The notes under the pieces: generated by a model
Told to the model about the DNA's origin: nothing
Database searches by the model: none
Seen by the model: only the letters and a program-made list of their open reading frames with translations
Position numbers and translations under genes: made by a program
Assembly: GCA_022641835.1 (NCBI GenBank)
Contig: CP048716.1
Span: forward strand, 372,001-436,000
Direction of reading: 5' to 3'
DNA from: Petasospora fabianii
Lineage: Eukaryota > Ascomycota > Saccharomycetes > Phaffomycetales > Wickerhamomycetaceae
Length of the DNA stretch: 64,000 nt
Part shown: positions 1 through 10,251 of the stretch, piece by piece
How the letters are laid out: every line of letters starts with the position of its first letter
Numbering within the stretch: the first letter of the stretch is position 1

Positions 1-2917
1 TCTCCCAATCACTGGAACCAACAATATCGCTCATGGAGTGAGGAGCATTCTTCAACACGTTACCCAAAGGTTCACCAGCAACAAGTGCATCGATCTCTTT
101 CTTGATCTGAATCAAAGAGTCACAGAATCTGTCCAATTCCTGCTTGTTCTCAGATTCAGTTGGCTCGATCATGAGAGTACCTGGGACTGGGAAGGCCAAA
201 GTTGGTGGGTGGAATCCGTAATCCTGGAGTCTCTTGGCAACGTCAATAGCTTCAAGACCATCCTTCTTGTACGATCTCAAATCCAAGATGAACTCGTGAC
301 CACAGAAGTGGAACTCAGCGGAGGAACCAACAAAGGCAATATCGTAGTATGGCTTGAGTCTGTTCATCATGTAGTTGGCGTTTAAGATGGCAATGGATGT
401 GGCGAATGGCAAACCCTCGGCACCAAGGAGCTTGATGTAAGAGTAAGAGATTGGCAAGATGGAGGCCGAACCATATGGAGCAGCAGATACAGCATCAATG
501 GACTTTTCAGTCTGACCAACAACTGGGGTGACATCGTGACGTGGAAGGAATGGAACCAAGTGCTCAGCAACACAGATTGGACCAACACCTGGGCCACCAC
601 CACCGTGTGGAATTGCGAAAGTCTTGTGCAAGTTCAAGTGACAAACATCAGCGCCAAGATCTCCTGGAGAAGTGAGACCAACCTGGGCGTTCATGTTGGC
701 ACCATCGAGGTAGACCTGACCGCCAGCCGCATGGACAAGGTCGATGGCGGTCTTGACACCAGCCTCGAAGAGACCATAGGTGGATGGATATGTGATCATG
801 ATGGCGGCAAGGTTGTCCTTGTGCTGGGAAATCTTTGCCTCAAGGTCATTAAGGTCAAGAGAACCGTTAGCGAGACACTTGACAGGGACGACCTTGAAGT
901 TGGCCATGGCGGCGGAGGCAGGGTTGGTACCATGGGCGGAGACTGGAATGAGACAGATGTTACGATTAGATTGACCAGTGGAATCCAAGTAGGCCTTGAT
1001 AACCTTCAAACCAGTGAACTCACCCTGAGCACCAGAGTTAGGCTGAAGAGTGGTACCAGAGAAACCGGTGATGTCGGCAAGATCAGCTTCGAGCTCGGAA
1101 ACGAGTTCGGCATAACCCTCAGCTTGGTTGACTGGGGCAAATGGATGGAGAGAGCCAAACTCTGGCCATGAAAGTGGGAGCATCTCAACAGTACCATTGA
1201 GCTTCATGGTACAAGAACCAAGAGAGATCATGGAGTCAGCGAGAGAGATATCCTTAGACTGAAGCTGATGAAGGTAACGAAGCATGGCAGTTTCAGAGTG
1301 GTGGAGGTTGAAGACTGGGTTGGTAAGGTATGTGTCGGTTCTTGTGAGCTCAGATGGGAACTCTGGGAAAGCTTCGATGGAAGACGAAGAGAACTCGGTG
1401 GCGGTGAACAACTCAATCAAATCAGAGAGATCCTTCTCTGTGACGGTCTCATCCAAAGACAAGGAAACGGTGCTATCATCAACCTTGAACAAGTTGATCT
1501 GATACTTCTCAACGGCTGTAGCGAGGAGCTCATCAGCAGAAACACCCTCAAGCTTGATGGACAAAGTGTCGAACCATTTGTCGTTGACAATAGTGTGCTT
1601 CTTAGCAACCTCACCAGCAAGAATAGTGGTGAAACCGTAAACTCTTTCAGCAATACCTTTGAGCTTCTGTGGACCATGGTACACAGCGTAGTTGGAAGCC
1701 ATGTTGGCAAGCAAAGCCTGAGCAGTACAAATGTTACTGGTAGCCTTATCTCTCTTAATATGCTGCTCTCTGGTCTGGAGGGCCAATCTCAAAGCCTGGT
1801 CACCGAGCCTGTCTTTGGAAACACCAACAATACGACCTGGGATCTTTCTGTTGAGTGACTGAATGACGGCGAAGAAACCAGCGTGTGGACCACCGTAACC
1901 CATTGGAACACCGAAACGCTGGGTGGAACCAAGGGCGATATCAGCACCGAAGGTTGATGGTGGCTTGAGAAGTGTGAGAGCGAGGAGGTCAGTAGCCACG
2001 GCAAAGAGACCCTTATTAGAGTGGGTGATCTCAGAAATCTTGTTGAGAAGGGAATAGTCAGTAATAGAGCCAGAAGAGCCTGGGTACTGAACAAGAACAC
2101 CACAGATGGATGACTTGATCTTTTCAAGCTCGGCAACACCCTCTGAAGAGGAGAGATCGAGCGTCACCAGCTCAACATGAAGTGGGATGGCTCTGGTCTT
2201 CACAACTGAAAGGGTCTGTGGGTGAATATCCTTGTCAACAACGTAGACGTTCTTCTTCTTCTTGGAGTTGGAGAACGAAAGGGCCATTGCTTCAGCAGCG
2301 GCAGTGGCCTCATCGAGCAAAGAAGCGTTTGCGACTGGAAGACCAGTGAGATCGGAGACGACCGTTTGGAAGTTCAACAAAGATTCCAAACGACCCTGTG
2401 AGACCTCTGGTTGGTATGGAGTGTATGAGGTGTACCATTCTGGTTTTTCAAGGATGTTTCTCTTGATTACAGGTGGTGTTATCGTGTTGTAGTAACCACG
2501 ACCGATAAATGATCTGAACACCTTGTTCTTCTTGGCGATCTCCTGAAGACGATCGATCATCTGCATTTCAGTGTATCCTCTAATTGGCTCCACTTTCAAG
2601 CCACGCTTAACAAGAATCTGTTCAGGGATAACAGCGGAGATGAACTCACCGAGATCAGAGTAGCCAAGGGACTTGAGCATATGTTCCACATCCGTGGAGT
2701 TTGGGCCCAAGTGACGACGCTGGAAGGTGTCAAGTGGCTGCAAACGCTCAGAAACAGAACGTGGAGTCAATGTACGGTCATAAACAGTGTTGAACTTGGC
2801 TGAAGACACGTCGGTTGTGAGGAGACGAGCCTGGAGAGGAGATGAGCGGGCAAGCAAGGCACGCGAGCCTGCGCGTGTCAAGCGGGAGATGGCAGCGGCT
2901 GATCTGGCTCTAAGCAT
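1..2917 (-). CDS. GCV2: Glycine dehydrogenase (decarboxylating), mitochondrial P protein, 3' end outside window
   Basis: P protein of the mitochondrial glycine cleavage complex: it decarboxylates glycine with pyridoxal phosphate and passes the aminomethyl group to the lipoyl H protein. The frame opens at an ATG complementary to 2915-2917 and is uninterrupted for 972 codons to the window edge. The family is about 1,000 residues long, so only some tens of C-terminal residues are missing. The start [20 protein letters not shown] is Arg/Ala/Ser-rich with no acidic residues, a typical mitochondrial presequence. The PLP-lysine motif HLNLHKTF followed by a Gly-rich PHGGGGPG lies near residue 765, and the C-terminal NAPHSM region is also present. 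In S. cerevisiae GCV2 is YMR189W, close to GYL1, MRPL24, RPL36A and ICY1, whose homologues are all in this window. Confidence 0.97.
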   Translation of the reverse strand, partial: MLRARSAAAISRLTRAGSRALLARSSPLQARLLTTDVSSAKFNTVYDRTLTPRSVSERLQPLDTFQRRHLGPNSTDVEHMLKSLGYSDLGEFISAVIPEQILVKRGLKVEPIRGYTEMQMIDRLQEIAKKNKVFRSFIGRGYYNTITPPVIKRNILEKPEWYTSYTPYQPEVSQGRLESLLNFQTVVSDLTGLPVANASLLDEATAAAEAMALSFSNSKKKKNVYVVDKDIHPQTLSVVKTRAIPLHVELVTLDLSSSEGVAELEKIKSSICGVLVQYPGSSGSITDYSLLNKISEITHSNKGLFAVATDLLALTLLKPPSTFGADIALGSTQRFGVPMGYGGPHAGFFAVIQSLNRKIPGRIVGVSKDRLGDQALRLALQTREQHIKRDKATSNICTAQALLANMASNYAVYHGPQKLKGIAERVYGFTTILAGEVAKKHTIVNDKWFDTLSIKLEGVSADELLATAVEKYQINLFKVDDSTVSLSLDETVTEKDLSDLIELFTATEFSSSSIEAFPEFPSELTRTDTYLTNPVFNLHHSETAMLRYLHQLQSKDISLADSMISLGSCTMKLNGTVEMLPLSWPEFGSLHPFAPVNQAEGYAELVSELEADLADITGFSGTTLQPNSGAQGEFTGLKVIKAYLDSTGQSNRNICLIPVSAHGTNPASAAMANFKVVPVKCLANGSLDLNDLEAKISQHKDNLAAIMITYPSTYGLFEAGVKTAIDLVHAAGGQVYLDGANMNAQVGLTSPGDLGADVCHLNLHKTFAIPHGGGGPGVGPICVAEHLVPFLPRHDVTPVVGQTEKSIDAVSAAPYGSASILPISYSYIKLLGAEGLPFATSIAILNANYMMNRLKPYYDIAFVGSSAEFHFCGHEFILDLRSYKKDGLEAIDVAKRLQDYGFHPPTLAFPVPGTLMIEPTESENKQELDRFCDSLIQIKKEIDALVAGEPLGNVLKNAPHSMSDIVGSSDWE

Positions 2918-3538
2918 CGCTGGATCCAATGTAAAGTTTTGAGATCTCTGTCTAGCTTAGAGATGAGATTGTGGGAAACTCAAGGAGAAACGGGACATCT
3001 CTTGTATTTTATTAGTCTAGGCAATGACTCGGGACTTGTTCCTTTTTGCATGTGGCTCCACGTGTCCGAGTCAAAATCGTACGTCTTATCTAATGCAGTC
3101 GGAGTCAGTTCTCGGCCCAGCGCGAGACGGAGTCAGATCCTGCCCCGTAAAAAGAATGTTATACAATGCCAATTGTCTGGCAAACGCTCCTGAGTTGACT
3201 CGGTGAATACGAAATCAGGGGTTGATCTAGATCTTGGGTGCTATTGAGGAGGCTGGAATTTCTTGACGTGAAGCATCTTTTGCAGGCTCTATTGATGTCC
3301 CCCTAGGGATAACCCCATCTAGCGACGAGTCAGTTTCTCTCTGCCTTGACCCGGACGCGCACATGGATGCAACCCTGGAGCCCAATGATCAAGGCTGTCA
3401 CAAATGACAAAGAGACTTTTTACTATCACAACGATTCATTAATCACCATGAGTATTTTCCCCGCAGTATTACTCCTACACATAAAACTCACAGCTCCATT
3501 AGATCAAGACAACATCATGATGAGCATTCATCATACCA
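2918..3538. other. Intergenic: GCV2 promoter and 3' flank of the WD40 gene
   Basis: About 620 bases between two minus-strand genes. I see no credible ORF here. I looked for the glycine-response element known from S. cerevisiae GCV promoters (CATC-N7-CTTCTT) and did not find an exact copy. Confidence 0.6.
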
Positions 3539-4858
3539 TTAGCCACTCATCCTAACAGCCTGTACTCCTTTACCACTAACAGCACTAAACCAATCGGCTG
3601 AAGGTGACCATGCAACATTATTGACCTCCATAGTATCAGCATAAGCAAAGTCTGGGTGGTCCAACTGATCAATAGTGTGATGCTTTCCCGGATTGGCAGT
3701 AACACCACGACGAACATCCCATACAAGTGCCTGGCAATCATCAGCACCTGATAGAAGGTACGGTTGGGTTGGATGCCATTGAATGGAGTTGACGTTACCA
3801 CTGTGACCTGTTAAAACGAGTACAGGCATACCCGGGTATCTCATGTCCATGATTGAGATCTTGTCTGACTTGGCAGCAAACGTGGCAATGACGTTCACAT
3901 CTGTGTTAGATGCAGCGATTCTGAGAAGGGAAATGGAATCCCCATGGTTATGTGACAATGATGATGATGCTGAAGAGGTGGAAGCAGTTGTGACACCAGC
4001 TGATGGAGGTTCATAGATAATCGTAGAGTGCTCGAGCGAGCGGAGATCAAACACCCTCATTGATCCATCACATCCGACACTGGCAAAGATATCAGTACTC
4101 CCCTTGATAAACTGAACATCAAACACCTCGGAGTCGTGAGCGATCAATTGTGTCTTTGGATAGTTTGGTCTTTGAAGATCCCATACAGTACATGTCGTGT
4201 CAATGGACGATGTGATAACAAGATTGCTATTGACCTTATTCCAATCAAAGCTTGTCAATGGAGCAAATGATGCACCGCCTGACCTTTGTGTATCAAATGA
4301 CTTGTTGGCAAGCGTTGCTCTTTTGAGAAGTACAGGGTCCTGATTGAACTCGTCTTGTTCCCAAAGGCGTAGCTTGTCATTAGTGGTAAGCAGTTTGTGT
4401 GATGTTCCCGAAGGATCCCACTGCAATTTTGTGATTGGTAATGCAACGTTGGCGTCACACATCTTTGTAAATGTGAGGCCCTCACTAGTGGTCCCATTGG
4501 CGTGCTCGACTAGAGACGCTGTTCCACTTACAATCTCCACTTTGTTCATGGAGTCTTCCTTGTATGTACCCACAGCAAGTGTATGCATGCCGGTCGCTAC
4601 TGACGCTGTGCTCCATGCAACAGACGATATAGGCCAGTGAGTCTCGTAGTAAGCTGACCTGACTGGTAGTTGAGCTTGTGCGAGTGGAGAGTGTTGAGGC
4701 GAGCTTGTGATCTGTGGAAAGCGTTCGTAGTCAACGTAGTTGTCTTTAGGTGTTTAGTTAGTTCCTTAACTCAAAATGACACAAGGTTTATGATACTCAC
4801 TCGGCTTGTATCCAGAGCCCACAGAGAAGGAGCTTCTCTTCTGCTTGCTCCAATCCAT
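3539..4858 (-). CDS. WD40-repeat protein of the DCAF7/TTG1 type (YPL247C-like), two exons
   Basis: Seven-bladed WD40 propeller protein related to human DCAF7, plant TTG1 and S. cerevisiae YPL247C; relatives are scaffolds that bring kinases or E3 ligases to substrates. The long minus-strand frame reads upstream past its first ATG without losing homology, through RSAYYETHWPISSVAWS. A 57-base intron at 4744-4800 then joins it to exon 1 at 4801-4858, which encodes MDWSKQKRSSFSVGSGYKP. The donor is GTGAGT and the branch is AACTAAC; the acceptor is an unusual AAG. Splicing gives about 420 residues. WD signatures include VWDLQRPN, MRVFDLRSLE and LLSGADDCQALVWDVRRG. In S. cerevisiae YPL247C lies next to GAL4, and here GAL4 is two genes away, with MID1 between. 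Confidence 0.9.
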
Positions 4859-5274
4859 TGTGCCCGATAGTTGATGGAGTGGGAACAGATGAAAGACAAG
4901 GTATAAACGGACGAAAAGGGTAACAAATGAGAGATTATGGGGCTTCCAAAAACGGGTAGTGATGTCAAATACCTGACCTGATGATTTTGAGCCCCCGAGA
5001 AGGAGTTTATTTCTGAAGCGTGAGAGCAATAGCTAAGCTCGAAAGCTGTCACTAATACACTGCTTTTCAGGCAACCGCGTGGAGATTGACGTTGCCGTAT
5101 ATTTTTGGATGGTCCGGGCACACGACGTGATCCATCTTGGCACGTACACGTTTAAGCACTCTGAATATCAGCTACAGAGTTCGAATTATTCGTCATTTGA
5201 GTGCTAATGTATTCTATATACCTTATATATGAATGTACTTGGGTGTGTGTGTGGTATTTGCAAGAGCACTCTAT
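4859..5274. other. Intergenic: WD40-gene promoter and MID1 3' flank
   Basis: About 416 bases. The minus-strand frames overlapping 4771-5121 are extensions of exon 1 of the WD40 gene or random. AT-rich sequence around 5180-5280 probably holds the MID1 terminator. Nothing else is supported. Confidence 0.5.
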
Positions 5275-6897
5275 TTAAAAGACAAAGATCCAACAGACTC
5301 CGAGAAGTAATAGATGACCCCATCCAAGCTTTACCGATTTTCTACCGCTGCTTGTGGCAGTCATCGTACCGTTACCGACATTATTACAAGTGTCAAAGCT
5401 ACTATCATCATCCCAATATGAGTAACTCTGCAGAATTGAAGATGAGTCCTGTGGACAACTGAAGCTGAAATCCGAAGGACAGTCTCTCACAATCGCGTGA
5501 CACATATCAATACATGGTAGAACTTCATACCAATCTGATGGTGGGTTAATCATGCTGCTCAGTTGCTCAGTTCTCATCTCACCAGCAGATCTCGCCATGA
5601 AGTAGTCATTTGGGGTGGTTGCACATCTCGGAATCAGCACACCACAGAGCCAATTCTTGTAGGAGTTGTGACAATCCTGGCATGTTGCAATTGGCGAATA
5701 ACGAGAATCAGATTCTGCATCACATGAAATCTGTTGCATGGCATAGGAAAAGTTTTGATAGACCGAAGAGGCATAGTTATCATAGAGAAGTTTAAGAGCG
5801 GTCCTGTTCTTGTCCTTGGCAAATTCATAAGATTGGGGGACGGAATATGCGACGTTATCACAGAAATCGAGACCAAATATTAGTTCACAAGAGCCCTCTT
5901 TTTGAGTGACAATCTCAATCGCACTATAGACAACACCACCTTGTTCTCCAGATCCGAATGATTCTGTGAAAATGACATAGTACACAGTTGATGCATTCAG
6001 CCCACTAATAACAAACTGCTCTTGAAGCTCACCTTTCGAAGTTGTGAAGATCCGCTCGATTGAAGAGTCCTCAACAACGGGGACGGAATCTGTCACAGCG
6101 AGCCAACTCCGAGTGAGGCCCTGAAGACGTCTGTAACCTTCTATATCAAAAACATGAACGTGAATTGAAGAAGAGTGGTTCAGCCAATAACTCTCTGGTT
6201 GAACCGTAGTGTTCATCACGGATGACAGGAAGACGGCAGAATCATCATCAGCATCCACAAGATTCGTCATAGTACCATTATCCCATTGGAATGCAATGTG
6301 CGCTTCTGAGATGGCAAACTCCAGTACAAAGTTGTCAGTGTCGTTGAATAAAGTTGAGTTGGCATGGAAGTATGGTTGAACGTATAGCACACCATCAAGG
6401 GCTTCAAGTTTGTTTGTGAAATAGGCAATATCGGAAGTATATCCTTCTTTGAATGTCTCCATGTAACTAAATTTTGTGCTGTTAACGTAGAATCTCATTC
6501 CAAAGTATTCCTTCATCTCCGCCGCAGTCCAGCTCTTTACATCATCGATCGGGTACTCACCAACATTAGCAGACAGGTAAAAAGATGTAATGAAATTTGA
6601 AGTCTCAGTTGTGAAGTCAAAGGCATAGATCGATGATTCCTGACCCGGTCTTAATGAGACGCTTTGAATTTCCAAATCTGCAATTGATACCACGTTTCCA
6701 TCTAACGCATCATCGTGCTTGATCGGTAACGCACGCTCCTCAAACTCCAGATGAGAATTTCGTACTCGCGGTCCAGTGTTCATCGGCTGTATATTTTGTT
6801 CTAAGTGGGCAGAGTACTCCAGATCGAGCGGATCCAAAAGCTGTGAAGTGGCTGTGCATGCCAACAGGAGGGCGTTGATCTGATACCGTAGTTTCAT
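5275..6897 (-). CDS. MID1: Stretch-activated Ca2+ channel component Mid1
   Basis: Mid1 is the regulatory partner of the Cch1 plasma-membrane calcium channel and is needed for Ca2+ influx during mating and stress. The frame could start at 6921, but the ATG at 6897 begins MKLRYQINALLLACTATSQLL, a clean signal peptide, and gives 540 residues (S. cerevisiae Mid1 has 548). The middle is an N-glycosylated ectodomain with many NxS/T sites. Residues about 390-490 are the Cys-rich domain, with CQDCHNSYKNWLCGVLIPRC and the later CIDMC and DCPSDFSFSC elements. The end is hydrophobic (WGHLLLLGVCWIFVF), as in a GPI-type or membrane-inserted tail. It is transcribed divergently from GAL4. MID1 is not next to GAL4 in S. 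cerevisiae, so this neighbourhood differs from that species. Confidence 0.95.
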   Translation of the reverse strand: MKLRYQINALLLACTATSQLLDPLDLEYSAHLEQNIQPMNTGPRVRNSHLEFEERALPIKHDDALDGNVVSIADLEIQSVSLRPGQESSIYAFDFTTETSNFITSFYLSANVGEYPIDDVKSWTAAEMKEYFGMRFYVNSTKFSYMETFKEGYTSDIAYFTNKLEALDGVLYVQPYFHANSTLFNDTDNFVLEFAISEAHIAFQWDNGTMTNLVDADDDSAVFLSSVMNTTVQPESYWLNHSSSIHVHVFDIEGYRRLQGLTRSWLAVTDSVPVVEDSSIERIFTTSKGELQEQFVISGLNASTVYYVIFTESFGSGEQGGVVYSAIEIVTQKEGSCELIFGLDFCDNVAYSVPQSYEFAKDKNRTALKLLYDNYASSVYQNFSYAMQQISCDAESDSRYSPIATCQDCHNSYKNWLCGVLIPRCATTPNDYFMARSAGEMRTEQLSSMINPPSDWYEVLPCIDMCHAIVRDCPSDFSFSCPQDSSSILQSYSYWDDDSSFDTCNNVGNGTMTATSSGRKSVKLGWGHLLLLGVCWIFVF

Positions 6898-7056
6898 TGT
6901 GTGTGGTTGGATATAATGCAAATCTTAAAGCCAGTGGCCAGAGGGGTAATAATGTGCTAGGGATGGGCCGTCCTAAACGGCACTTTAAGATTTGTAGCTG
7001 CCCTGCGTCTGACAGATTTAAAGATGCCATGATTATGCCTTTCAACATAAGATAAA

Positions 7057-7068
7057 CCCCACTAATTC
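7057..7068 (-). promoter_or_regulatory. Possible Mig1-type repressor site upstream of GAL4
   Basis: The minus strand reads GAATTAGTGGGG: a G/T-GGGG core preceded by an AT-rich stretch, close to the known Mig1 consensus (WWWWT-SYGGGG) with one mismatch. It lies about 215 bases upstream of the inferred GAL4 ATG. In S. cerevisiae GAL4 is glucose-repressed through Mig1. Short sites occur by chance, so this is tentative. Confidence 0.3.
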
Positions 7069-7091
7069 CGAGGGTGTCTGGATACCCTCGG
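7068..7091. repeat. Perfect inverted repeat CCGAGGGT-N8-ACCCTCGG
   Basis: Two perfectly complementary 8-base arms flank an 8-base spacer. The repeat overlaps the end of the Mig1-like site and sits in the MID1/GAL4 divergent promoter. The everted CCG...CGG ends resemble half-sites used by Zn2Cys6 dimers, but the spacing is not that of Gal4. Confidence 0.6.
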
Positions 7092-7282
7092 CTCCTTGGA
7101 TAGATGGTTCACGCTGACTAAGATCATCCAAACACCATCGGACCTTGCAGCCACCAAAGTCGGCGTCCGCGGAAGGCAGAAGAGAAGCTTTGATACGAAA
7201 AAACATCACTAAATTCCCCGTCTTCCGAGGCTGCTGCTTCTCCACATACCGCTGGGAAAGACCCACGACAACCCCAGTGACT

Positions 7283-9846
7283 ATGAAAGCTGTTTTCATT
7301 GAGCAGGCTGTATGTTTACCGTTTTTCTTCGGGGTTTGAGACTCCTCTCGGGGCACCTGTCCGGGTGTGCCGCCAAAGTTATTGGGTCTTCCCTGCTTGT
7401 GCATCTCAGATGCAAGTAAATCCCACCGATCAGGTACTAACCACCGCATCTACAGTGCGACTCATGTCGTAAGAGAAAGCTCAAATGCTCCAAGGATCTT
7501 CCCAAGTGTACCAAGTGTATTCAACATGGTTGGGAGTGTGCCTACTCTCCACGTGTTGTTCGTTCCCCTTTGACTCGTGTCCATCTAACCAAAGTTGAGC
7601 ATCGTGTCAGAGAACTTGAGGCACTTATCCATGAACTGGTTCCCGATCAGGACGTTGATAAGCTCTTAGCCCGCAACCCAAAGCGTGTGAGTGTGACACC
7701 TGTCTATGGATCTGGCTCTGAAGTAACATCGCCAATCACGAACCCATCACAATCTCCAATCACTGGCCCAATCACACAATCCAACGGATCTGGTACACCG
7801 AACCACTACCCAGAACAACCAGAAGAGGACGTCCCAGATGATGCTGTTTACGGTTTCGACTGGGTCGAAGAGGACGTAGATGCATTGAACGATGGTATGG
7901 CTGCCCTCAGTGTCAACCCATCCAACAAGGGCTACTTTGGTGTTGCCTCAAGTGCAACCATTCTCAGAGCACTCCAGAAGCCTTCTGATAAGGAGAATGA
8001 CGAGTCGATGTCACCATCTCATCCAGATTCTCGTTCAAACTCTCGTGTACTTGATCTTGACTCCACATTATCGCTCACAGCAAAATACCTTACCAACGAA
8101 TTCATAGAGTCTTACTTTAACAACTACCACACATCATATCCATTCATTCACAAGGAGACATTCATGGCCCAATATCGAGATGAAATCCCAACGCCCAACC
8201 ATGAAATCTGGCAGATCTTACTGAACACAGTATTGGCTCTAGGTGCTTGGTGTCTTCATGGTGAGACATCTAACTTTGATTTGTACTACTATCAAAACGC
8301 CAAGTCCTACCTTTCTTCATATGTCTTCGAAAGTGGATCAATCCCTCTCTTGCAAGCGCTTACACTTCTCTCGAACTACACTCAAAAGCGTAACAAACCA
8401 AACACCGGATGGAACTATCTAGGTCTTGCTGTTCGTATGGCCATGGGCCTTGGTTTGTACAAGGAATTTTCCAATTGGTCGTCATCTAAGCACCAGATCC
8501 AGCTGGAGGTGCGTCGTCGTCTTTGGTGGGGTCTCTACATCTTTGATGGTGGTGCAGCTATCACATTTGGAAGACCAGTTAACTTACCAGAGGCTCAAAT
8601 GATGGACATCAACGAGGTTTCAAACATTAATGATGATGATTTGACCATGGTGGGTAATCAGATACAGCAGGTTGATTATCCAACCATTTATTCCGGTTTG
8701 ATTTGGCAAGCCAGATTTACCCTCATATCCACTGAAATCTACAACAAGCTTATCTCGAATCCACCACCAGGAGCCCAGGATTGTCTTCAATTTAACCAAA
8801 AGATTGTGGAATTTGTCCATAGTCTTCCAGATTACTTCTCCGAGAATGATGCCATCGCTGAGAGAGCTTCACATATTCCAGGCGAGACCAAGATTCCAGA
8901 GTGGCTCGCTTTTACTCGTTACAGACTTATCTGGAGATACAAAAACCTACAGATCATTGTGTTGCGTGCATTTGTTTGGCAGAGAGTTATCGGTGTCAAA
9001 AATCCTGCAGTGTTGGAGATTGCCTCATCTCCAGAAGGTAAGCTGTGCAGACGCATTTGTCTTGAAAGTGCCCATGAGACCATTCTCTCAGTATCTGAAT
9101 TCATCAAGAACCATGAAGTCTCTGTCGTCTCTTCTTGGTATGCTACTTTCTTCTTGTTCCATGCTTGTTTGATCTCTGTTGTATGTCTCTGTTCTGATCC
9201 AACATCCAAGCACGCTAGTGGTTGGAAGGGTGACATCATCTTGTCGAAACAGGTATTGACGAGATTGGCTAAGGGTAACCCACTTGCTGACAAGTTCATC
9301 ACTCAAATCAACAACTTGTGTGGCAAGTACCTTGGTGAAGACTCTTTGAAGACAATGTCTGCTTCCATCCCAACTGCTCGCAGTACCACAGTTCGTCCTG
9401 AACAGTACACAACAGGTGTTAAAACCGAGAAGGTCGATGACATGCTCCCAGAGTTTGACTTCAACGATATTGCCAACAACAGAAACATTAATGATCTTTT
9501 GAACCTGCTTCCTTCAGATATTGTGAGCATGGAGCCTGCTGGACTTGGATCTGCCTCCCCAAGCAAGGACTTCACTGCTCTCAACACTAGCAATGCTGCC
9601 TTCAACCAGGTGGGTTCTCTGTTCTCTCACGTTCCTTCAGGGCCAAACACAGCATCGCTATTTGACAGCACGAAAGCTGAGGAGCAGAGCATGGCCAAGC
9701 AACTCGAAGAGAAGAAGAAGGAAGCTGCCCGCTCAGCACATCCTGGAACACCTGCTGTCACCTCTACAGAAGGTACTCCACAGGAGGACTTCTACTCCAT
9801 GATGTTCTCAGACAACAACCAGGACGTCTGGAATTACAAGTCATGA
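7283..9846 (+). CDS. GAL4: Gal4/Lac9-type Zn2Cys6 transcription activator, two exons
   Basis: DNA-binding activator of galactose genes, or of whatever regulon replaced them. Exon 1 is 7283-7309 (MKAVFIEQA) with donor GTATGT. The 146-base intron at 7310-7455 has a perfect TACTAAC at 7435-7441 and acceptor TACAG. Exon 2 (7456-9846) opens directly with the zinc cluster [18 protein letters not shown]. The spliced product is 805 residues. [10 protein letters not shown] aligns with S. cerevisiae MKLLSSIEQAC, and the six cysteines fall at residues 10, 13, 20, 27, 30 and 37. They are followed by the Gal4-specific linker [16 protein letters not shown] and a coiled-coil dimerisation helix. The fungal middle-homology region includes [12 protein letters not shown] near residue 362. 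The C-terminus is acidic/aromatic ([17 protein letters not shown]), loosely like the Gal4 activation domain that binds Gal80. An ATG at 7570 would lose the whole zinc cluster and is not the real start. Confidence 0.95.
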
Positions 9847-10251
9847 TGTATTATATGGTTAACTTATAGAGATACTACCAACGTTTAATGTCACGAATCT
9901 TACGAATTGTTCTGCTTCAAGGTTGAGCCCTAAGCTAGTACTAGGTATCATCTATGAGCCTAGGAGTCCCCGCATCTCCGATTCTCGGCGCTTAAAAGTC
10001 TGCGCCAACCAAAACCCGCACACCACTATCACACATCCGGGTAGACGGCACACCCCCATTGCTCATCATAAAACACCCTTTGAGATAACGATCTCGTCCA
10101 ACTCTTTTACCTCTACAGACATACAGAGACACCAACTCATCGTTTGAGACTCACCCTCACGCTCAACCCACCCTCGCAGGATTAACAACCTCGTTTCACA
10201 CTCAACCTGCCCCTCACACCCCGACCAGGTTCCTGATTTGCCACCCTCAGC
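9847..10251. other. Intergenic between GAL4 and the next plus-strand gene
   Basis: About 405 bases. The first 100 are AT-rich and probably hold the GAL4 3' end. The rest is pyrimidine/CA-rich (CCAACTC, ACCCTC, CACCCT runs) just before the next ATG, like a yeast leader. No gene is visible. Confidence 0.5.

Larger units (their letters stand above)
6898..7282. other. Divergent MID1/GAL4 promoter region
   Basis: About 385 bases shared by two divergent genes. The region holds a Mig1-like site at 7057-7068 and a perfect 8-bp inverted repeat at 7068-7091, listed separately. I found no CGG-N11-CCG Gal4 site here, so there is no sequence evidence for autoregulation of GAL4. Confidence 0.6.

Noticed and set aside
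4771-5121. 116-codon minus-strand frame upstream of the WD40 gene as a separate gene
   Set aside because: It is in a different frame from exon 1, overlaps it, and has no recognisable features.
7042-7449. 135-codon minus-strand frame over the GAL4 5' region
   Set aside because: It overlaps GAL4 exon 1 and intron on the other strand and has no coding features.
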